This document shows positions 17,566 to 26,636 of a DNA stretch of 64,000 nucleotides, piece after piece (the first letter of the stretch is position 1; the number at the start of each line of letters is the position of its first letter). Source of the stretch: Streptomyces sp. H39-S7 (GTDB taxonomy: Bacteria > Actinomycetota > Actinomycetes > Streptomycetales > Streptomycetaceae); contig NZ_JAPVLU010000010.1 in assembly GCF_027158205.1 (NCBI RefSeq), positions 62,001-126,000 of the forward strand, given 5' to 3'. The position numbers and the translations under genes are program-made. Below the pieces are notes generated by a model. It made no database searches. It was given only the letters and a program-made list of their open reading frames with translations, and was not told the origin of the DNA.

Positions 17566-18578
17566 GGCGACGGCCGGCGGTAGTGGTAGCCGTGGTGGGT
17601 GGTGAACCCCATCCGGTCGTACAGCACCCGCGCGGCGTCGTTGTCCGCCTCGACCTGGAGGTACCCGAACGACGCGCCCTCCTCGACCGCCCGGCGGGCC
17701 AGTGCGGCCATGACCGCGGTGGCGAGCCCCTGCCGCCGGAACGCCGGTTCGACCTCGACGGCCCCGAACAGCGCCCACCGGCCGTCCACCACGCCGCGCC
17801 CGATCGCGCCGGGAGCGGTGGCGAACCAGACGGAGGGCCCGCCGAGCACGACGGCGAGCGCCTGCTCCGCCAGGTCACCCGTGCGGTGGTACGACGCGAG
17901 CCAGGTATCCCCGGGCTCCCGGGTCAGCGTGACGGCGTCCGCGCCGGGCAGTTCCGCGAGCGGGGCGAGGGGCGCGGTGCGGACCAGGGTGTCGGCCTCC
18001 CGGAGCCAGCCGCGGCGGTCCAGCTCCGCGGCGAGCGGCGCGTCGTCGGGGATCTGGAGGTACGGCGTCGTGCCGCGTTCGCCGTACCAGCGCACGACGA
18101 ACTCCAGCGCCTCGCCCAGCGGCACCTGGGGGTCACCGTGCGCGAGCACGGAGTTGGCGCGCCGGGTGAAGCCCTCCCGTCGCCCGCCACCACCCTTCCG
18201 GGGAAGCGCTCCGCGCACCTGCTCCTCCGTCGACCGGAGCGTCCACTCGCCGAGCCGTTCCTGCTCCGTCGCCGGCCAGGCGCGCGACGCCACCTCCTGG
18301 AGTTCCGCCGGGCCGGCCCGGGCGCTGCGGCGAACCGGAGCGGGGGGCACCACTTTGCCTGCGACCAGCGCGGACTCCTCGATCCGGACGGTTTCGCCGT
18401 CCCGCCGAGTGACGCACACCACGCCGCGATCCCACGATGCGAGAACACCGAGAGTGTCGCTGAACGTAGGCTGCCCGTCAGCGATCTCCAGTACCCGCCG
18501 TACCGACACGCGTTTTCCCACGTCAGCAGGGCTGATGCGGACCACGAGCCGTCCTGTGGCGGCAAAATCCATAGTCAT
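17562..18578 (-). CDS. GNAT family N-acetyltransferase with N-terminal extra domain
   Basis: A 338-residue protein. I chose the ATG at 18578, which has GAGGGG about 6 bases upstream. Residues 1 to about 75 form a small beta-rich domain (RLVVRISPADVGKRVSVR, RRDGETVRIEE) seen in many actinobacterial GNAT proteins of this size. The acetyl-CoA-binding core lies at about 260-335: V-E-V-E-P-A-F-R-R-Q-G-L-A-T-A for the pyrophosphate loop, ending NDAARVLYDRMGF. The substrate is unknown. It is translationally coupled to the SirB1-like gene and divergent from the ferredoxin gene. Confidence 0.9.
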   Translation of the reverse strand: MTMDFAATGRLVVRISPADVGKRVSVRRVLEIADGQPTFSDTLGVLASWDRGVVCVTRRDGETVRIEESALVAGKVVPPAPVRRSARAGPAELQEVASRAWPATEQERLGEWTLRSTEEQVRGALPRKGGGGRREGFTRRANSVLAHGDPQVPLGEALEFVVRWYGERGTTPYLQIPDDAPLAAELDRRGWLREADTLVRTAPLAPLAELPGADAVTLTREPGDTWLASYHRTGDLAEQALAVVLGGPSVWFATAPGAIGRGVVDGRWALFGAVEVEPAFRRQGLATAVMAALARRAVEEGASFGYLQVEADNDAARVLYDRMGFTTHHGYHYRRPSP

Positions 18579-18686
18579 CAGTGCCCCTCTTGTTCGTCTC
18601 ATGCCCAGGAACGGAGATACTAGGGGCGGGCATCGACGACGCCGCGCTCCCGCGCGAGATGAGCCCTACCGAGGAGGAACGACAGC

Positions 18687-19013
18687 GTGACCTACGTCAT
18701 CGCGCAGCCTTGTGTCGACGTCAAGGACAAGGCGTGTATCGAAGAGTGCCCGGTCGACTGCATCTACGAGGGCTCCAGGTCCTTGTACATCCACCCGGAC
18801 GAATGCGTCGACTGCGGCGCCTGTGAGCCGGTCTGCCCGGTTGAGGCCATCTTCTACGAGGACGACACCCCGGAGGAGTGGAAGGACTACTACAAGGCGA
18901 ATGTGGAGTTCTTCGACGAGCTCGGATCGCCCGGTGGCGCCTCGAAGCTCGGCCTGATCGAGCGTGACCACCCCTTCATCGCCGCGCTGGAACCGCAGAA
19001 CCAGCCCGGCTGA
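18687..19013 (+). CDS. fdxA: 7Fe ferredoxin
   Basis: A 108-residue electron carrier. By comparison with Azotobacter ferredoxin I, Cys9, Cys17 and Cys50 ligate a [3Fe-4S] cluster, and Cys21, Cys40, Cys43 and Cys46 a [4Fe-4S] cluster; an extra non-ligand cysteine is present at 25. The C-terminal half (FYEDDTPEEWKDYYKANVEFFDELG) is the extension typical of actinobacterial FdxA/FdxC. It starts at GTG 18687 behind GAGGAACGACAGC. The dapC gene follows after 76 bases on the same strand; the pair fdx-dapC is conserved widely in actinobacteria. Confidence 0.96.
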   Translation: MTYVIAQPCVDVKDKACIEECPVDCIYEGSRSLYIHPDECVDCGACEPVCPVEAIFYEDDTPEEWKDYYKANVEFFDELGSPGGASKLGLIERDHPFIAALEPQNQPG

Positions 19014-19089
19014 TCACGACCGCACGACGCTTCGGTCCCGTACGGGGAGGCTTCCGTACGGGACCGGTGTCGTTCTCCAGTCCAGGAAA

Positions 19090-20199
19090 GTGAGCACCAG
19101 CGTGGCGCCAGTCTCCGACCGTCTCCCCGTTTTCCCCTGGGACCGGCTAGAGCCGTACAAGGCCGCGGCCGCCGCACACGCCGACGGCATCGTCGACCTG
19201 TCGGTGGGCACCCCCGTGGACCCGGTCCCGGCCGTGATCCGCAGGGCGCTGTCCGCGGCGGCGGACAGCCCCGGCTACCCGCTGACGTACGGCACCGGAC
19301 CGCTGCGGGACGCCATCGCGGAGTACCTGCGGGACCGGCTCGGCATCGCGGGCGCACAGCCGGCGAACGTGCTGCCGCTGATCGGCTCCAAGGAGCTGGT
19401 GGGCTGGCTGCCGACGCTGCTGGGGCTGCGCGAGGGCGACCAGGTCGCCTACCCGGAGCTGGCCTACCCGACGTACGAGATCGGGGCGCTCGTCGCCCGC
19501 GCCGAGCCCGTGACGTACGCCGACCCGGTCGCCGATCTCGACCCGGCGCGCGTCCGGCTGCTCTGGCTCAACACGCCGTCGAACCCGACCGGCCGGGTGC
19601 TGGACGCCGCTGAGCTGCGCCGCATCGTGGAGTGGGCGCGCGAGCACGGCATCCTCGTCGTCTCCGACGAGTGCTACATCGAGCTGGGCTGGGACGCCGC
19701 CCCGGTCTCGGTCCTGCACCCCGACGTGTGCGGTGGCAGCCACGACGGGCTGGTCGCCGTCCACTCGCTCTCCAAGCGCTCGAACTTCGCCGGGTACCGG
19801 GGTGCGTTCCTGGCCGGGGACGCGGGCGTCGTCAAGGAGCTGCTGGGGGTGCGCAAGCACACCGGCATGATCGTCCCGGCGCCGGTGCAGGCCGCGATGA
19901 TCGCCGCGCTCGGCGACACCGAGCACGCCGAGGTGCAGAAGGAGCGCTACGCCCGGCGGCGGGCCGTGCTGCGGACCGCCTTCGAGGCCGCCGGATTCCG
20001 CATCGAGCACAGCGAGGCCAGCCTCTACCTGTGGGCCACCCGGGGGGAGTCCTGCTGGGACACCGTCGGCGACCTGGCCAAGCAGGGCATCCTGGTCGCG
20101 CCGGGCGAGTTCTACGGGCCGAAGGGCGCGTCCTTCGTACGGGTCGCGTTCACCGCGCTCGACGAGCGGGTGGACGCCGCGGTACGCCGGCTGGCCTGA
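19090..20199 (+). CDS. dapC: Succinyldiaminopimelate aminotransferase (DapC)
   Basis: A 369-residue PLP enzyme of aminotransferase class I/II. It makes N-succinyl-LL-diaminopimelate in lysine and peptidoglycan precursor synthesis; dapE, the next step, is 2 kb downstream. The catalytic lysine is in SLSKRSNFAGYRGA. NTPSNPTG and the SDECY aspartate/tyrosine region are intact, and the C-terminal arginine lies in FVRVAFTALDERVD. GTG 19090 is preferred because AGGA lies just before it; a second GTG 4 codons later is possible. A strong bidirectional hairpin ends the gene. Confidence 0.92.
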   Translation: MSTSVAPVSDRLPVFPWDRLEPYKAAAAAHADGIVDLSVGTPVDPVPAVIRRALSAAADSPGYPLTYGTGPLRDAIAEYLRDRLGIAGAQPANVLPLIGSKELVGWLPTLLGLREGDQVAYPELAYPTYEIGALVARAEPVTYADPVADLDPARVRLLWLNTPSNPTGRVLDAAELRRIVEWAREHGILVVSDECYIELGWDAAPVSVLHPDVCGGSHDGLVAVHSLSKRSNFAGYRGAFLAGDAGVVKELLGVRKHTGMIVPAPVQAAMIAALGDTEHAEVQKERYARRRAVLRTAFEAAGFRIEHSEASLYLWATRGESCWDTVGDLAKQGILVAPGEFYGPKGASFVRVAFTALDERVDAAVRRLA

Positions 20200-20223
20200 G
20201 CCGGCCCGGCATTCCCGGACAGC

Positions 20224-20265
20224 GGGAAGGGCCCCGGGGAGCGCGCGCTCCCCGGGGCCCTTCCC
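20224..20265. terminator. Bidirectional terminator between dapC and the secreted-protein gene
   Basis: A perfect 42-base palindrome: the left arm 20224-20244 and right arm 20245-20265 are exact reverse complements of 21 bases. It lies 24 bases past the dapC stop and 15 bases past the stop of the convergent gene, so it can serve both. There is no U-run on either side, as is normal in Streptomyces. Confidence 0.85.
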
Positions 20266-20280
20266 ATGCCGGCGCCGTGA

Positions 20281-20790
20281 TCAGCCGATGGGCAGGCCGT
20301 TGAGCGGCAGTCCGCTGGTCGGCAGCGCGTTCGTCGGGAGGGAGCTGACCGGGAGGGCGCTCGTCGACGGGAGCGAGGGGCCGCCGGGCAGGCTGGAGAC
20401 CGGGAGGGTCTCGGCGCCGGGCAGGCCGGCGTCGCCCACGGACTTGGCGGTCGAGCCGAGGAGGTCGCCGGTGGAGCCCGCGGCGTCGCCCGTGACCTTC
20501 TGGGCGGCCGGGGCAGCGGTCCTGCCGGTGCCGCCGACGGTCCTGCCCGCGGCCGGGACGGCCGTCCGCACGGTCTTGCTGCCGGCCTCGGTGGCCGCGC
20601 CGCTGGCCTGCTGGGAGGCGCCGTCGAGGGCGTTGCCGAGGCTCGCGCCGTCAAGGTTGGTCAGTCCACCCAGGTCAGCCGTCTGCGGCAGCCCGGCGGC
20701 CGAAGCGGCGCCGGCGCCCAGCAGGGGAGCCGCGGCCGCGCCGATCAGGAGGGCGGCACGGGCGATCCGACGCGAAAGGGGGAGGGACAT
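20281..20790 (-). CDS. Small secreted Ser/Leu/Pro-repeat protein, function unknown
   Basis: A 169-residue exported protein. The ATG at 20790 has AAGGAG at ideal spacing. A clear Sec signal peptide (SRRIARAALLIGAAAAPLLG) ends at ASA-AGLP, about residue 33. The mature protein is low-complexity: an Ala/Gly/Thr-rich middle and a C-terminal run in which LP recurs every 4 to 7 residues (LPVSSLP, LPSTSALP, LPTNALP, LPTSGLP, LNGLPIG). There is no lipobox, LPXTG sorting signal or catalytic motif. It may be a wall-associated or structural protein. Confidence 0.82.
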   Translation of the reverse strand: MSLPLSRRIARAALLIGAAAAPLLGAGAASAAGLPQTADLGGLTNLDGASLGNALDGASQQASGAATEAGSKTVRTAVPAAGRTVGGTGRTAAPAAQKVTGDAAGSTGDLLGSTAKSVGDAGLPGAETLPVSSLPGGPSLPSTSALPVSSLPTNALPTSGLPLNGLPIG

Positions 20791-21064
20791 AGTGCTCCTT
20801 TTACGGAGGGGGGAGGGGGCCTGTCCGCTGGCGGACGTGCTGACTACCGCTCCAGGAGCCCGAAAGTTGCGGTCGTTCGAGGTAAAGAGTTGGTAATGCG
20901 TCGCATAATAGTGCTCCGGCAAAAGCGGCCATTCCGGTCACGTCGAGAACGGGTGAAGAAACGTCACATCGCGGGCGCGGCAAGGGAATTGGCGACCGGT
21001 CGAGGGAATTGCCCGCCCTCGGGGTTCGGCGCGGTGGCCATGCCCCTGCGGGTGACGCGCCGCA

Positions 21065-22006
21065 CTATTGCGCGACCGTGATCCGCACGTCTCCGTCGGC
21101 CCGCTCGGCCGCACTGGTGTCGGACTTCTGCCAGCCCTTGCCGGAATCGGCCGCGCGCCACTGCTTGTCCTGGAACGAGACCTTCTCGACCTTCAGGTCG
21201 GTGGAGTGCGCCACCGCCCACTGCGCCAACTCCCAGCCGCGGCGCTTCCCGTCCCCCTCCGCCGTGCCCCCGGCAGGGGCCGACGGCACCTGGACGGTCC
21301 GCTCGCGCGCCGTGCCGCCGCCGGCCCTGCCCTCGGCCGGGCGCGGGGCGACCTGCGGTCCGAACTCGCGGGCCAGCTGCTTGCGGACCTGCGCGGTGTC
21401 GCCCGTCGCGACGGCCTCGCCCGAGGCCCGGGTGCAGTTGAGCGCGCCGGGCTGCCGGCCGGTCAGCGCCGAGGTCAGCAGGGCCGCGTCCGTCTCGTGC
21501 TTCGCGTACGCCTGGGGGAAGCCGCTCTTCTGCACCCGCTGGGCGGCCACGGTCAGCGGCAGCCGCGAGTAGCCCTCGATCTTCACCAGCCCGTCGAAGA
21601 ACTCGTTCGTGGCGTGCACCGGGTCCATGATCTGCTGCGGGGTGCCCCAGCCCTGCGAGGGCCGCTGCTGGAACAGGCCGAGCGAATCCCGGTCGCCGTG
21701 ATCGAGATTGCGGAGCATCGACTCCTGCATCGACGTGGCCAGCGCTATCGTCAGCGCCCGCTCCGGCAGGCTCCTGGACGTCGCGACCGCGGCGATCGTC
21801 GAGGCGTTCGCCGCTTGCTGCGGTTCGAGGTCCAGGGTGTTGCCGTCCGCCTCGACCGTGCACCCGGCGTGCTGCGCGCGGTTCTCGACGACGTAGTAGG
21901 CGCCGTACCCGGCGATCCCGAGCAGGACGAGGCCCGCGACGGCCAGCCGGAGTCGGCGGCCGTGCCGGCGAGGGTGCCGCTCCGGGGTCGGCGAGGGCTC
22001 GGACAT
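21065..22006 (-). CDS. Membrane-anchored lysozyme-like/transglycosylase-fold protein
   Basis: A 313-residue protein with an N-terminal membrane anchor (about 21-42, LRLAVAGLVLLGIAGYGAYYVV). An external domain follows with TIALATSMQESMLRNLDHGDRDSLGLFQQRPSQGWG, the E-S ... G-L-F-Q pattern of lysozyme-like/lytic transglycosylase folds; the glutamate in QES is the candidate catalytic acid. The C-terminal third is a low-complexity linker plus a small beta-rich segment ending VRITVAQ. The start ATG at 22006 is used because upstream sequence lacks coding bias. It is divergent from dapE, with about 100 bases between. Automatic annotations of such proteins vary; hydrolysis of peptidoglycan is inference. 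Confidence 0.8.
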   Translation of the reverse strand: MSEPSPTPERHPRRHGRRLRLAVAGLVLLGIAGYGAYYVVENRAQHAGCTVEADGNTLDLEPQQAANASTIAAVATSRSLPERALTIALATSMQESMLRNLDHGDRDSLGLFQQRPSQGWGTPQQIMDPVHATNEFFDGLVKIEGYSRLPLTVAAQRVQKSGFPQAYAKHETDAALLTSALTGRQPGALNCTRASGEAVATGDTAQVRKQLAREFGPQVAPRPAEGRAGGGTARERTVQVPSAPAGGTAEGDGKRRGWELAQWAVAHSTDLKVEKVSFQDKQWRAADSGKGWQKSDTSAAERADGDVRITVAQ

Positions 22007-22107
22007 GACGCCCACCGTACCCAAACACCGCTCCGGAGCCTCGAACGTCTGCACCGGACGCGCACACGTCGCGGGCCGGCGGCGGTACCGCCGGTAGGGT
22101 CGGGGCC

Positions 22108-23178
22108 ATGACCGCAAGCCCGCTCGACCTCAGCCAGGATGCCGCCGCCGTCACGGCGCAGCTCGTGGACATCCCCTCCGTCAGCCTCGCCGAGAAGGCG
22201 CTGGCCGACATCGTGGACGAGGCGCTGCGCGCCCTTCCGCACCTGACCGTGGACCGGGACGGGGACGCGGTGGTGGCGCGGACCCACCTGGGCCGCGCCG
22301 AGCGGGTGGTGCTCGCCGGGCACCTGGACACGGTGCCGATCGCGGACAACCTGCCCTCCCGGCTCGACGCCGACGGACTGCTGTGGGGCTGCGGCACCAC
22401 CGACATGAAGTCCGGCCTCGCCGTCCAGTTGCGCCTCGCCGCGACCCTGCCGGAGCCCAACCGCGACCTCACCTTCGTCTTCTACGACGCCGAGGAGATC
22501 GCCGCCCAGTTCAACGGCCTCAAGCGGCTCGTGGAGAAGCACCCCGAGTGGCTGGCCGGCGACTTCGCGGTGCTCCTGGAGCCCACCGACGCCCAGGTGC
22601 ACGGCGGCTGCCAGGGCACCCTGCGGGTCAGGGTGCAGACCACCGGCCGCCGGGCGCACTCCGCGCGCAGCTGGCTCGGTGAGAACGCCATCCACAAGGC
22701 CGCGCCGATCCTCGCCCGGCTGGCGGCGTACGAGCCCCGCCGGGTCGTCATCGACGGGCTGGTCTACCCCGAGGGCCTGAACGCGGTGATGATCGAGGGC
22801 GGGCACGCCGGGAATGTGATTCCCGACACGTGCGCGGTGATCGTCAACTACCGGTTCTCGCCCGATCAGACCGAGGCCGAGGCGCTCGCGCACGTCAACG
22901 AGGTCTTCGAGGGATTCGAGGTCGTGCCCACCGACAGCGCGCCCGGCGCGCTGCCCGGTCTCTCCCAGCCGGCCGCCGCCGCGTTCGTCGCGGCCATCGG
23001 AACCGAGCCCTTCGGCAAGGAATCCTGGACCGACGTGGCCCGCTTCTCCGCGCTGGGCATCCCGGCGGTGAACTACGGCCCCGGCAATCCCAAGCTGGCC
23101 CACACCCGCGAGGAGAACGTGTCGGTGGCCGCCGTCCTGGAGGCCGAGGAGCGGCTGCGGGCCTGGCTCACCGCCTGA
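22108..23178 (+). CDS. dapE: Succinyl-diaminopimelate desuccinylase (DapE)
   Basis: A 356-residue M20-family di-zinc hydrolase that removes succinate from N-succinyl-LL-diaminopimelate, the step after DapC. Metal-site segments are all present: [10 protein letters not shown] (His), [11 protein letters not shown] (Asp), FYDAEEI (the catalytic and ligand Glu pair), [15 protein letters not shown], and the late LAHTREENV histidine. The dimerisation lid lies at about 180-290. In mycobacteria dapE is paired with dapD; no dapD is seen here, so that step must be encoded elsewhere. Confidence 0.95.
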   Translation: MTASPLDLSQDAAAVTAQLVDIPSVSLAEKALADIVDEALRALPHLTVDRDGDAVVARTHLGRAERVVLAGHLDTVPIADNLPSRLDADGLLWGCGTTDMKSGLAVQLRLAATLPEPNRDLTFVFYDAEEIAAQFNGLKRLVEKHPEWLAGDFAVLLEPTDAQVHGGCQGTLRVRVQTTGRRAHSARSWLGENAIHKAAPILARLAAYEPRRVVIDGLVYPEGLNAVMIEGGHAGNVIPDTCAVIVNYRFSPDQTEAEALAHVNEVFEGFEVVPTDSAPGALPGLSQPAAAAFVAAIGTEPFGKESWTDVARFSALGIPAVNYGPGNPKLAHTREENVSVAAVLEAEERLRAWLTA

Positions 23179-23291
23179 CGGCCCGGCCGGGGGCGGGGGC
23201 CCACGGGAACCGCGCGGGCCGTAATCGGCGTGATGTTCCCGCCATGGTGTGATCGGATGACCGATCGTGCGGGGGGAAAGAAGGCCGTTCC

Positions 23292-24365
23292 ATGGGACTG
23301 ACCAGTCCGCTGTTCTTCGTGGTGCTCATCGTCGCGGCCGTGGCGGCCGTGGCGGGGGCCGTGCTGCTCTGGGGACGCGTGCCCGGCCCCCGGCTGATCC
23401 GGCTGCCCGCCCGCGTCGGGATGATCGTGGTGTGCCAGCTGACGGCCGTCTTCGTGGTGATGGCCGGGGTGAACAACCAGTACGGCTTCTACGCCTCCTG
23501 GGACGACCTGCTGGGCGGCGGCAGCGGCAGCATGAACACCAACGCGAAGCACAAGGCGCCGCCGCCGGGACCGGCGCAGCTGACGGTGAAGTTCGACGCG
23601 TACGCGCAGGGGTTCCGCAAGGCGGACGTGCACGGCTCGAAGTCCGGCGCGTCGGGGGACGTCATGGTCTGGACGCCGCCGCAGTACGACAAGAAGGAGT
23701 ACGCGAACACCCGCTTCCCGGTGATCGTGGTGCTGCACGGCCTGCCCGGCAGCCCGCGCAGCTTCCTGCGCGCGATGCGGCTCGGCCAGATCATGGAGCG
23801 CCAGATCGCCGAGGGCAAGGCCGAGCCCGCCATCCTCGTGCTGCCGACGATCACGCCGAAGGGCGCCAAGGCCGGCTGCACCGACGCGCCGAACCGGGGC
23901 AAGGGCGGCACCTGGCTCGCCCAGGACGTCCCCGACGTGGTCGCGCACAACTTCCGTACGCTGCCCGCCCCGAGCGGCTGGGCGGTGATGGGCATATCGA
24001 CCGGCGGCTACTGCGCCGCGCGGCTCACCCTGGACTACCCCAAGCGGTACGTGGCGGGCGCCGCGCTGGCCCCCGACAACCCCGCCGAGGGCCCCCGCTC
24101 GCCGCTGTGGCTGGCGCACAACACCCAGCCGAACGTGGACCTCCTGGTGGGATCGAGCACGCAGGACCCCGAGAGCCCGCCGCGGTTCGCCGACTGGCTC
24201 GGGCACGCGGTCCACACGCCGACGACGGTCACCCCCATGCTGCTGGACACCGGTGGCCACAACTGGAAGACGTGGGGGCGGATGGTCCCTGAAGCGCTCA
24301 CGTGGGTGAGCAGCCATCTGGAGGCGCCGCGCGTTGTGCCGCTGGCCAGCCCTGACGCACCGTGA
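23292..24365 (+). CDS. Membrane-anchored esterase-D-like alpha/beta hydrolase
   Basis: A 357-residue protein with two N-terminal membrane helices (about 4-25 and 38-62), a short Gly/Ser linker, then a serine hydrolase domain of the esterase D/antigen 85-like family (PF00756). The oxyanion and nucleophile segments are IVVLHGLPGSPRSF and MGISTGGYCAARL. The catalytic histidine is in DTGGHNWKTW. Relatives include mycolyltransferases and formylglutathione hydrolases. The exported position suggests cell-envelope ester chemistry, but the substrate cannot be told. It lies 20 bases before the LOG-family gene on the same strand. Confidence 0.9.
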   Translation: MGLTSPLFFVVLIVAAVAAVAGAVLLWGRVPGPRLIRLPARVGMIVVCQLTAVFVVMAGVNNQYGFYASWDDLLGGGSGSMNTNAKHKAPPPGPAQLTVKFDAYAQGFRKADVHGSKSGASGDVMVWTPPQYDKKEYANTRFPVIVVLHGLPGSPRSFLRAMRLGQIMERQIAEGKAEPAILVLPTITPKGAKAGCTDAPNRGKGGTWLAQDVPDVVAHNFRTLPAPSGWAVMGISTGGYCAARLTLDYPKRYVAGAALAPDNPAEGPRSPLWLAHNTQPNVDLLVGSSTQDPESPPRFADWLGHAVHTPTTVTPMLLDTGGHNWKTWGRMVPEALTWVSSHLEAPRVVPLASPDAP

Positions 24366-24384
24366 TGCGTCGTACGCTGCTCGC

Positions 24385-25200
24385 ATGAGTACCGCACGCA
24401 GGGACACGGGCAACGCGCAGGAGGCGGCAGCGGCGGCCAACGAGGCGGCCGAGCGCTCTTCTCCGCAGGGACAGGGCTGGCCGGAGCGGCACACCGGACC
24501 GGTGGTCAGGCGGCGCGGCCAGGTACAGGCCGGCACCACCGACCAGCGGCTGCTGGACAGCCGCGACCCCGCGGAATGGGTGCACGGCGATCCCTGGCGG
24601 GTCATGCGCATCCAGTCCGAGTTCGTCGAGGGGTTCGGCACCCTGGCGGAACTCGGCCCCGCCGTCAGTGTGTTCGGCTCCGCCCGCACCCCCGTGGACT
24701 CCGTGGAGTACGCGGCGGGCCTCGAGATCGGCCGGGCGCTTGCCGAGGCCGGCTTCGCGGTGATCACCGGTGGCGGCCCCGGCGCGATGGAAGCCGCCAA
24801 CAAGGGCGCGGGCGAGGCGGGCGGGGTGTCCGTCGGGCTCGGCATCGAGCTCCCCTTCGAGCAGGGCCTCAACCCCTATGTCGACATCGGCGTGAACTTC
24901 CGCTACTTCTTCGTGCGCAAGACGATGTTCGTGAAGTACGCGCGCGGGTTCGTCGTGCTCCCCGGCGGATTCGGCACCCTGGACGAGCTGTTCGAGGCGA
25001 TCACCCTCGTCCAGACGAAGAAGGTCACCCGGTTCCCGATCGTCCTGTTCGGCACCGCGTACTGGAGCGGCCTCGTCGACTGGGTCCGCGGCACGCTCAT
25101 CGAGGGCGGCAAGGCCTCGGCGGCCGACCTCGACCTGTTCCACCTGACCGACGACATCGGCGAGGCCGTGGCCCTGGTGACGAAGGAGAGCCAGGGCTGA
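24385..25200 (+). CDS. LOG family (TIGR00730) Rossmann-fold protein
   Basis: A 271-residue protein. The first 75 residues are polar and rich in Ala/Arg. The Rossmann core has SVFGSART, GGGPGAMEAANKGA and the hallmark PGGFGTLDE motif, used by LOG-family cytokinin-riboside 5'-monophosphate phosphoribohydrolases. In bacteria these cleave nucleoside monophosphates to base plus ribose 5-phosphate. It occupies the same position relative to folP2 as Rv1205 in M. tuberculosis. Its stop is 19 bases from the stop of the convergent folP-like gene. Confidence 0.92.
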   Translation: MSTARRDTGNAQEAAAAANEAAERSSPQGQGWPERHTGPVVRRRGQVQAGTTDQRLLDSRDPAEWVHGDPWRVMRIQSEFVEGFGTLAELGPAVSVFGSARTPVDSVEYAAGLEIGRALAEAGFAVITGGGPGAMEAANKGAGEAGGVSVGLGIELPFEQGLNPYVDIGVNFRYFFVRKTMFVKYARGFVVLPGGFGTLDELFEAITLVQTKKVTRFPIVLFGTAYWSGLVDWVRGTLIEGGKASAADLDLFHLTDDIGEAVALVTKESQG

Positions 25201-25219
25201 GCCCGGTCTCGGACCGGCC

Positions 25220-26080
25220 CTACGCCAGCCCGCGGCGGGCGACCGCGGGCGGGCGGTGGCCCGCGATGGAGGCCACCATGTCGAGGACCTGGCGGGTCTC
25301 GGCGACCTCGTGGACGCGGTACACGCGGGCGCCGAGCCAGGCCGACACCGCGGTGGTCGCCAGTGTCCCGATCAGCCGCTCCCTGACCGGGCGGTCGAGC
25401 GTCTCGCCCACGAAGTCCTTGTTGGAGAGCGACACCAGCACCGGCCACCCGGTCTCCGTCATCTCCGGGAGCCGACGGGTCGCCTCCAGCGAGTGCCGGG
25501 TGTTCTTGCCGAAGTCGTGACCGGGGTCGATGAGGACGGCGTCGCGCCGCACCCCGAGCGCGACGGCCCGCTCCGCGAGGCCCACGGTGACCCGCAGGAT
25601 GTCCGCCATGACGTCCTCGTACCCCGCCCGGTGCGGGCGGGTGCGCGGCTCGGCGCCGCCCGCGTGGGTGCAGACCAGCCCGACGTCGTGGCGGGCGGCC
25701 ACCTCGGCCAGCTTCGGGTCGACGCCGCCCCAGGCGTCGTTCAGCAGATCCGCGCCGACCGCGCAGACCGCCTCGCCCACCTCGTGCCGCCAGGTGTCGA
25801 CGCTGATCACGACGTCCGGGTGCCGCCGCCGCACCTCGGCGACGAAGGCGACCGTACGGCGGATCTCCTCCTCGGCGGAGACGTCCTCGCCGGGCCCGGC
25901 CTTGACGCCGCCGATGTCGATGATCGCGGCGCCCTCGGACACCGCCCGCTCCACGCGCAGCAGGGCCGGTTCATCGGTGAACGTGGCGCCCTGGTCGTAG
26001 AACGAATCGGGTGTCCGGTTCACGATCGCCATGATGAGGAGCTCGTCGTCGCCGAACTCCCGCCCGCCCAGCCGCAGCAT
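25220..26080 (-). CDS. Dihydropteroate synthase-family protein, FolP2 type
   Basis: A 286-residue TIM-barrel protein. The ATG at 26080 follows GGGAGG. The pterin-binding signature appears as IMAIVNRTPDSFYDQGATF where housekeeping FolP has N-V-T-P-D-S-F. Other pterin-site segments are present: IDIGGVKAGPGEDV, ISVDTWRHEVGEA, DAWGG, LIDPGHDFGKN, VSLSNKDFVGE. The N-R-T-P variant and its place beside LOG, DivIVA and tag genes match mycobacterial folP2 (Rv1207), for which dihydropteroate synthase activity is doubtful. I therefore withhold the symbol folP. It is divergent from the DivIVA-domain gene. Confidence 0.85.
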   Translation of the reverse strand: MLRLGGREFGDDELLIMAIVNRTPDSFYDQGATFTDEPALLRVERAVSEGAAIIDIGGVKAGPGEDVSAEEEIRRTVAFVAEVRRRHPDVVISVDTWRHEVGEAVCAVGADLLNDAWGGVDPKLAEVAARHDVGLVCTHAGGAEPRTRPHRAGYEDVMADILRVTVGLAERAVALGVRRDAVLIDPGHDFGKNTRHSLEATRRLPEMTETGWPVLVSLSNKDFVGETLDRPVRERLIGTLATTAVSAWLGARVYRVHEVAETRQVLDMVASIAGHRPPAVARRGLA

Positions 26081-26216
26081 CTGCGTGTGCCTCCCTGTAG
26101 GTCGCCTGCCGGCGACGATAGCCGCAAGGAGCCCGCGGGCCGCCGGCGGGAGGGCCCGGCGCGGGCCGGACATGGCACCATCGTGCAAACACATCGCGCG
26201 CCCCCGGGAGACGGTC

Positions 26217-26636
26217 TTGTTCTGGTTCATGCTCATCGCGCTGGTCGCGGTCGTCGCCGCAGTGGCACTGGCCGTACTCGGCGACGGCGGGACGCTCCGC
26301 GACGCGGATCCGGACCGGATCGACGACCGGCTGCCCGCCGACCGCCCGCTGGTCCGCTCCGACATCGACGCGCTGCGGCTGCCGGTGGCCATGCGCGGCT
26401 ACCGCATGCTCGACGCGGACGAGGTACTCGACCGCCTCGCGGCGGAGCTCGCCGAGCGGGACGCGCGCATCGCGGACCTGGAGGCCACCCTGGCCGGCGC
26501 CCAGGCGACCGCCCTGGCCACGCCGTCGCTGCTGGACCCGCCGCTCTCGCTGTCGGTCCTGGACCAGCCGCCCCTGCGCCCGGACGCGCCGCCCTCGCTG
26601 CACAAGGAGCAGCCGGAGGACCACCCCCATGAGTGA
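26217..26636 (+). CDS. Membrane protein with DivIVA-like domain
   Basis: A 139-residue protein. I place the start at TTG 26217, 6 bases after a GGGAG site; the ATG at 26229 is the alternative. One helix (FMLIALVAVVAAVALAVL) is followed by DIDALRLPVAMRGYRMLDADEVLDRLAAEL, the short DivIVA-domain signature (TIGR03544) of actinobacterial proteins, then a coiled coil of about 25 residues and a Pro/Leu-rich tail. Such domains recruit proteins to curved membrane or poles. It overlaps tag by 8 bases and corresponds in position to Rv1209. Confidence 0.88.
   Translation: MFWFMLIALVAVVAAVALAVLGDGGTLRDADPDRIDDRLPADRPLVRSDIDALRLPVAMRGYRMLDADEVLDRLAAELAERDARIADLEATLAGAQATALATPSLLDPPLSLSVLDQPPLRPDAPPSLHKEQPEDHPHE

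Noticed and set aside
24337-24384. Upstream start for the LOG-family protein
   Set aside because: The extra 17 residues overlap the 3' end of the esterase gene and have no ribosome site; ATG 24385 is the natural start.
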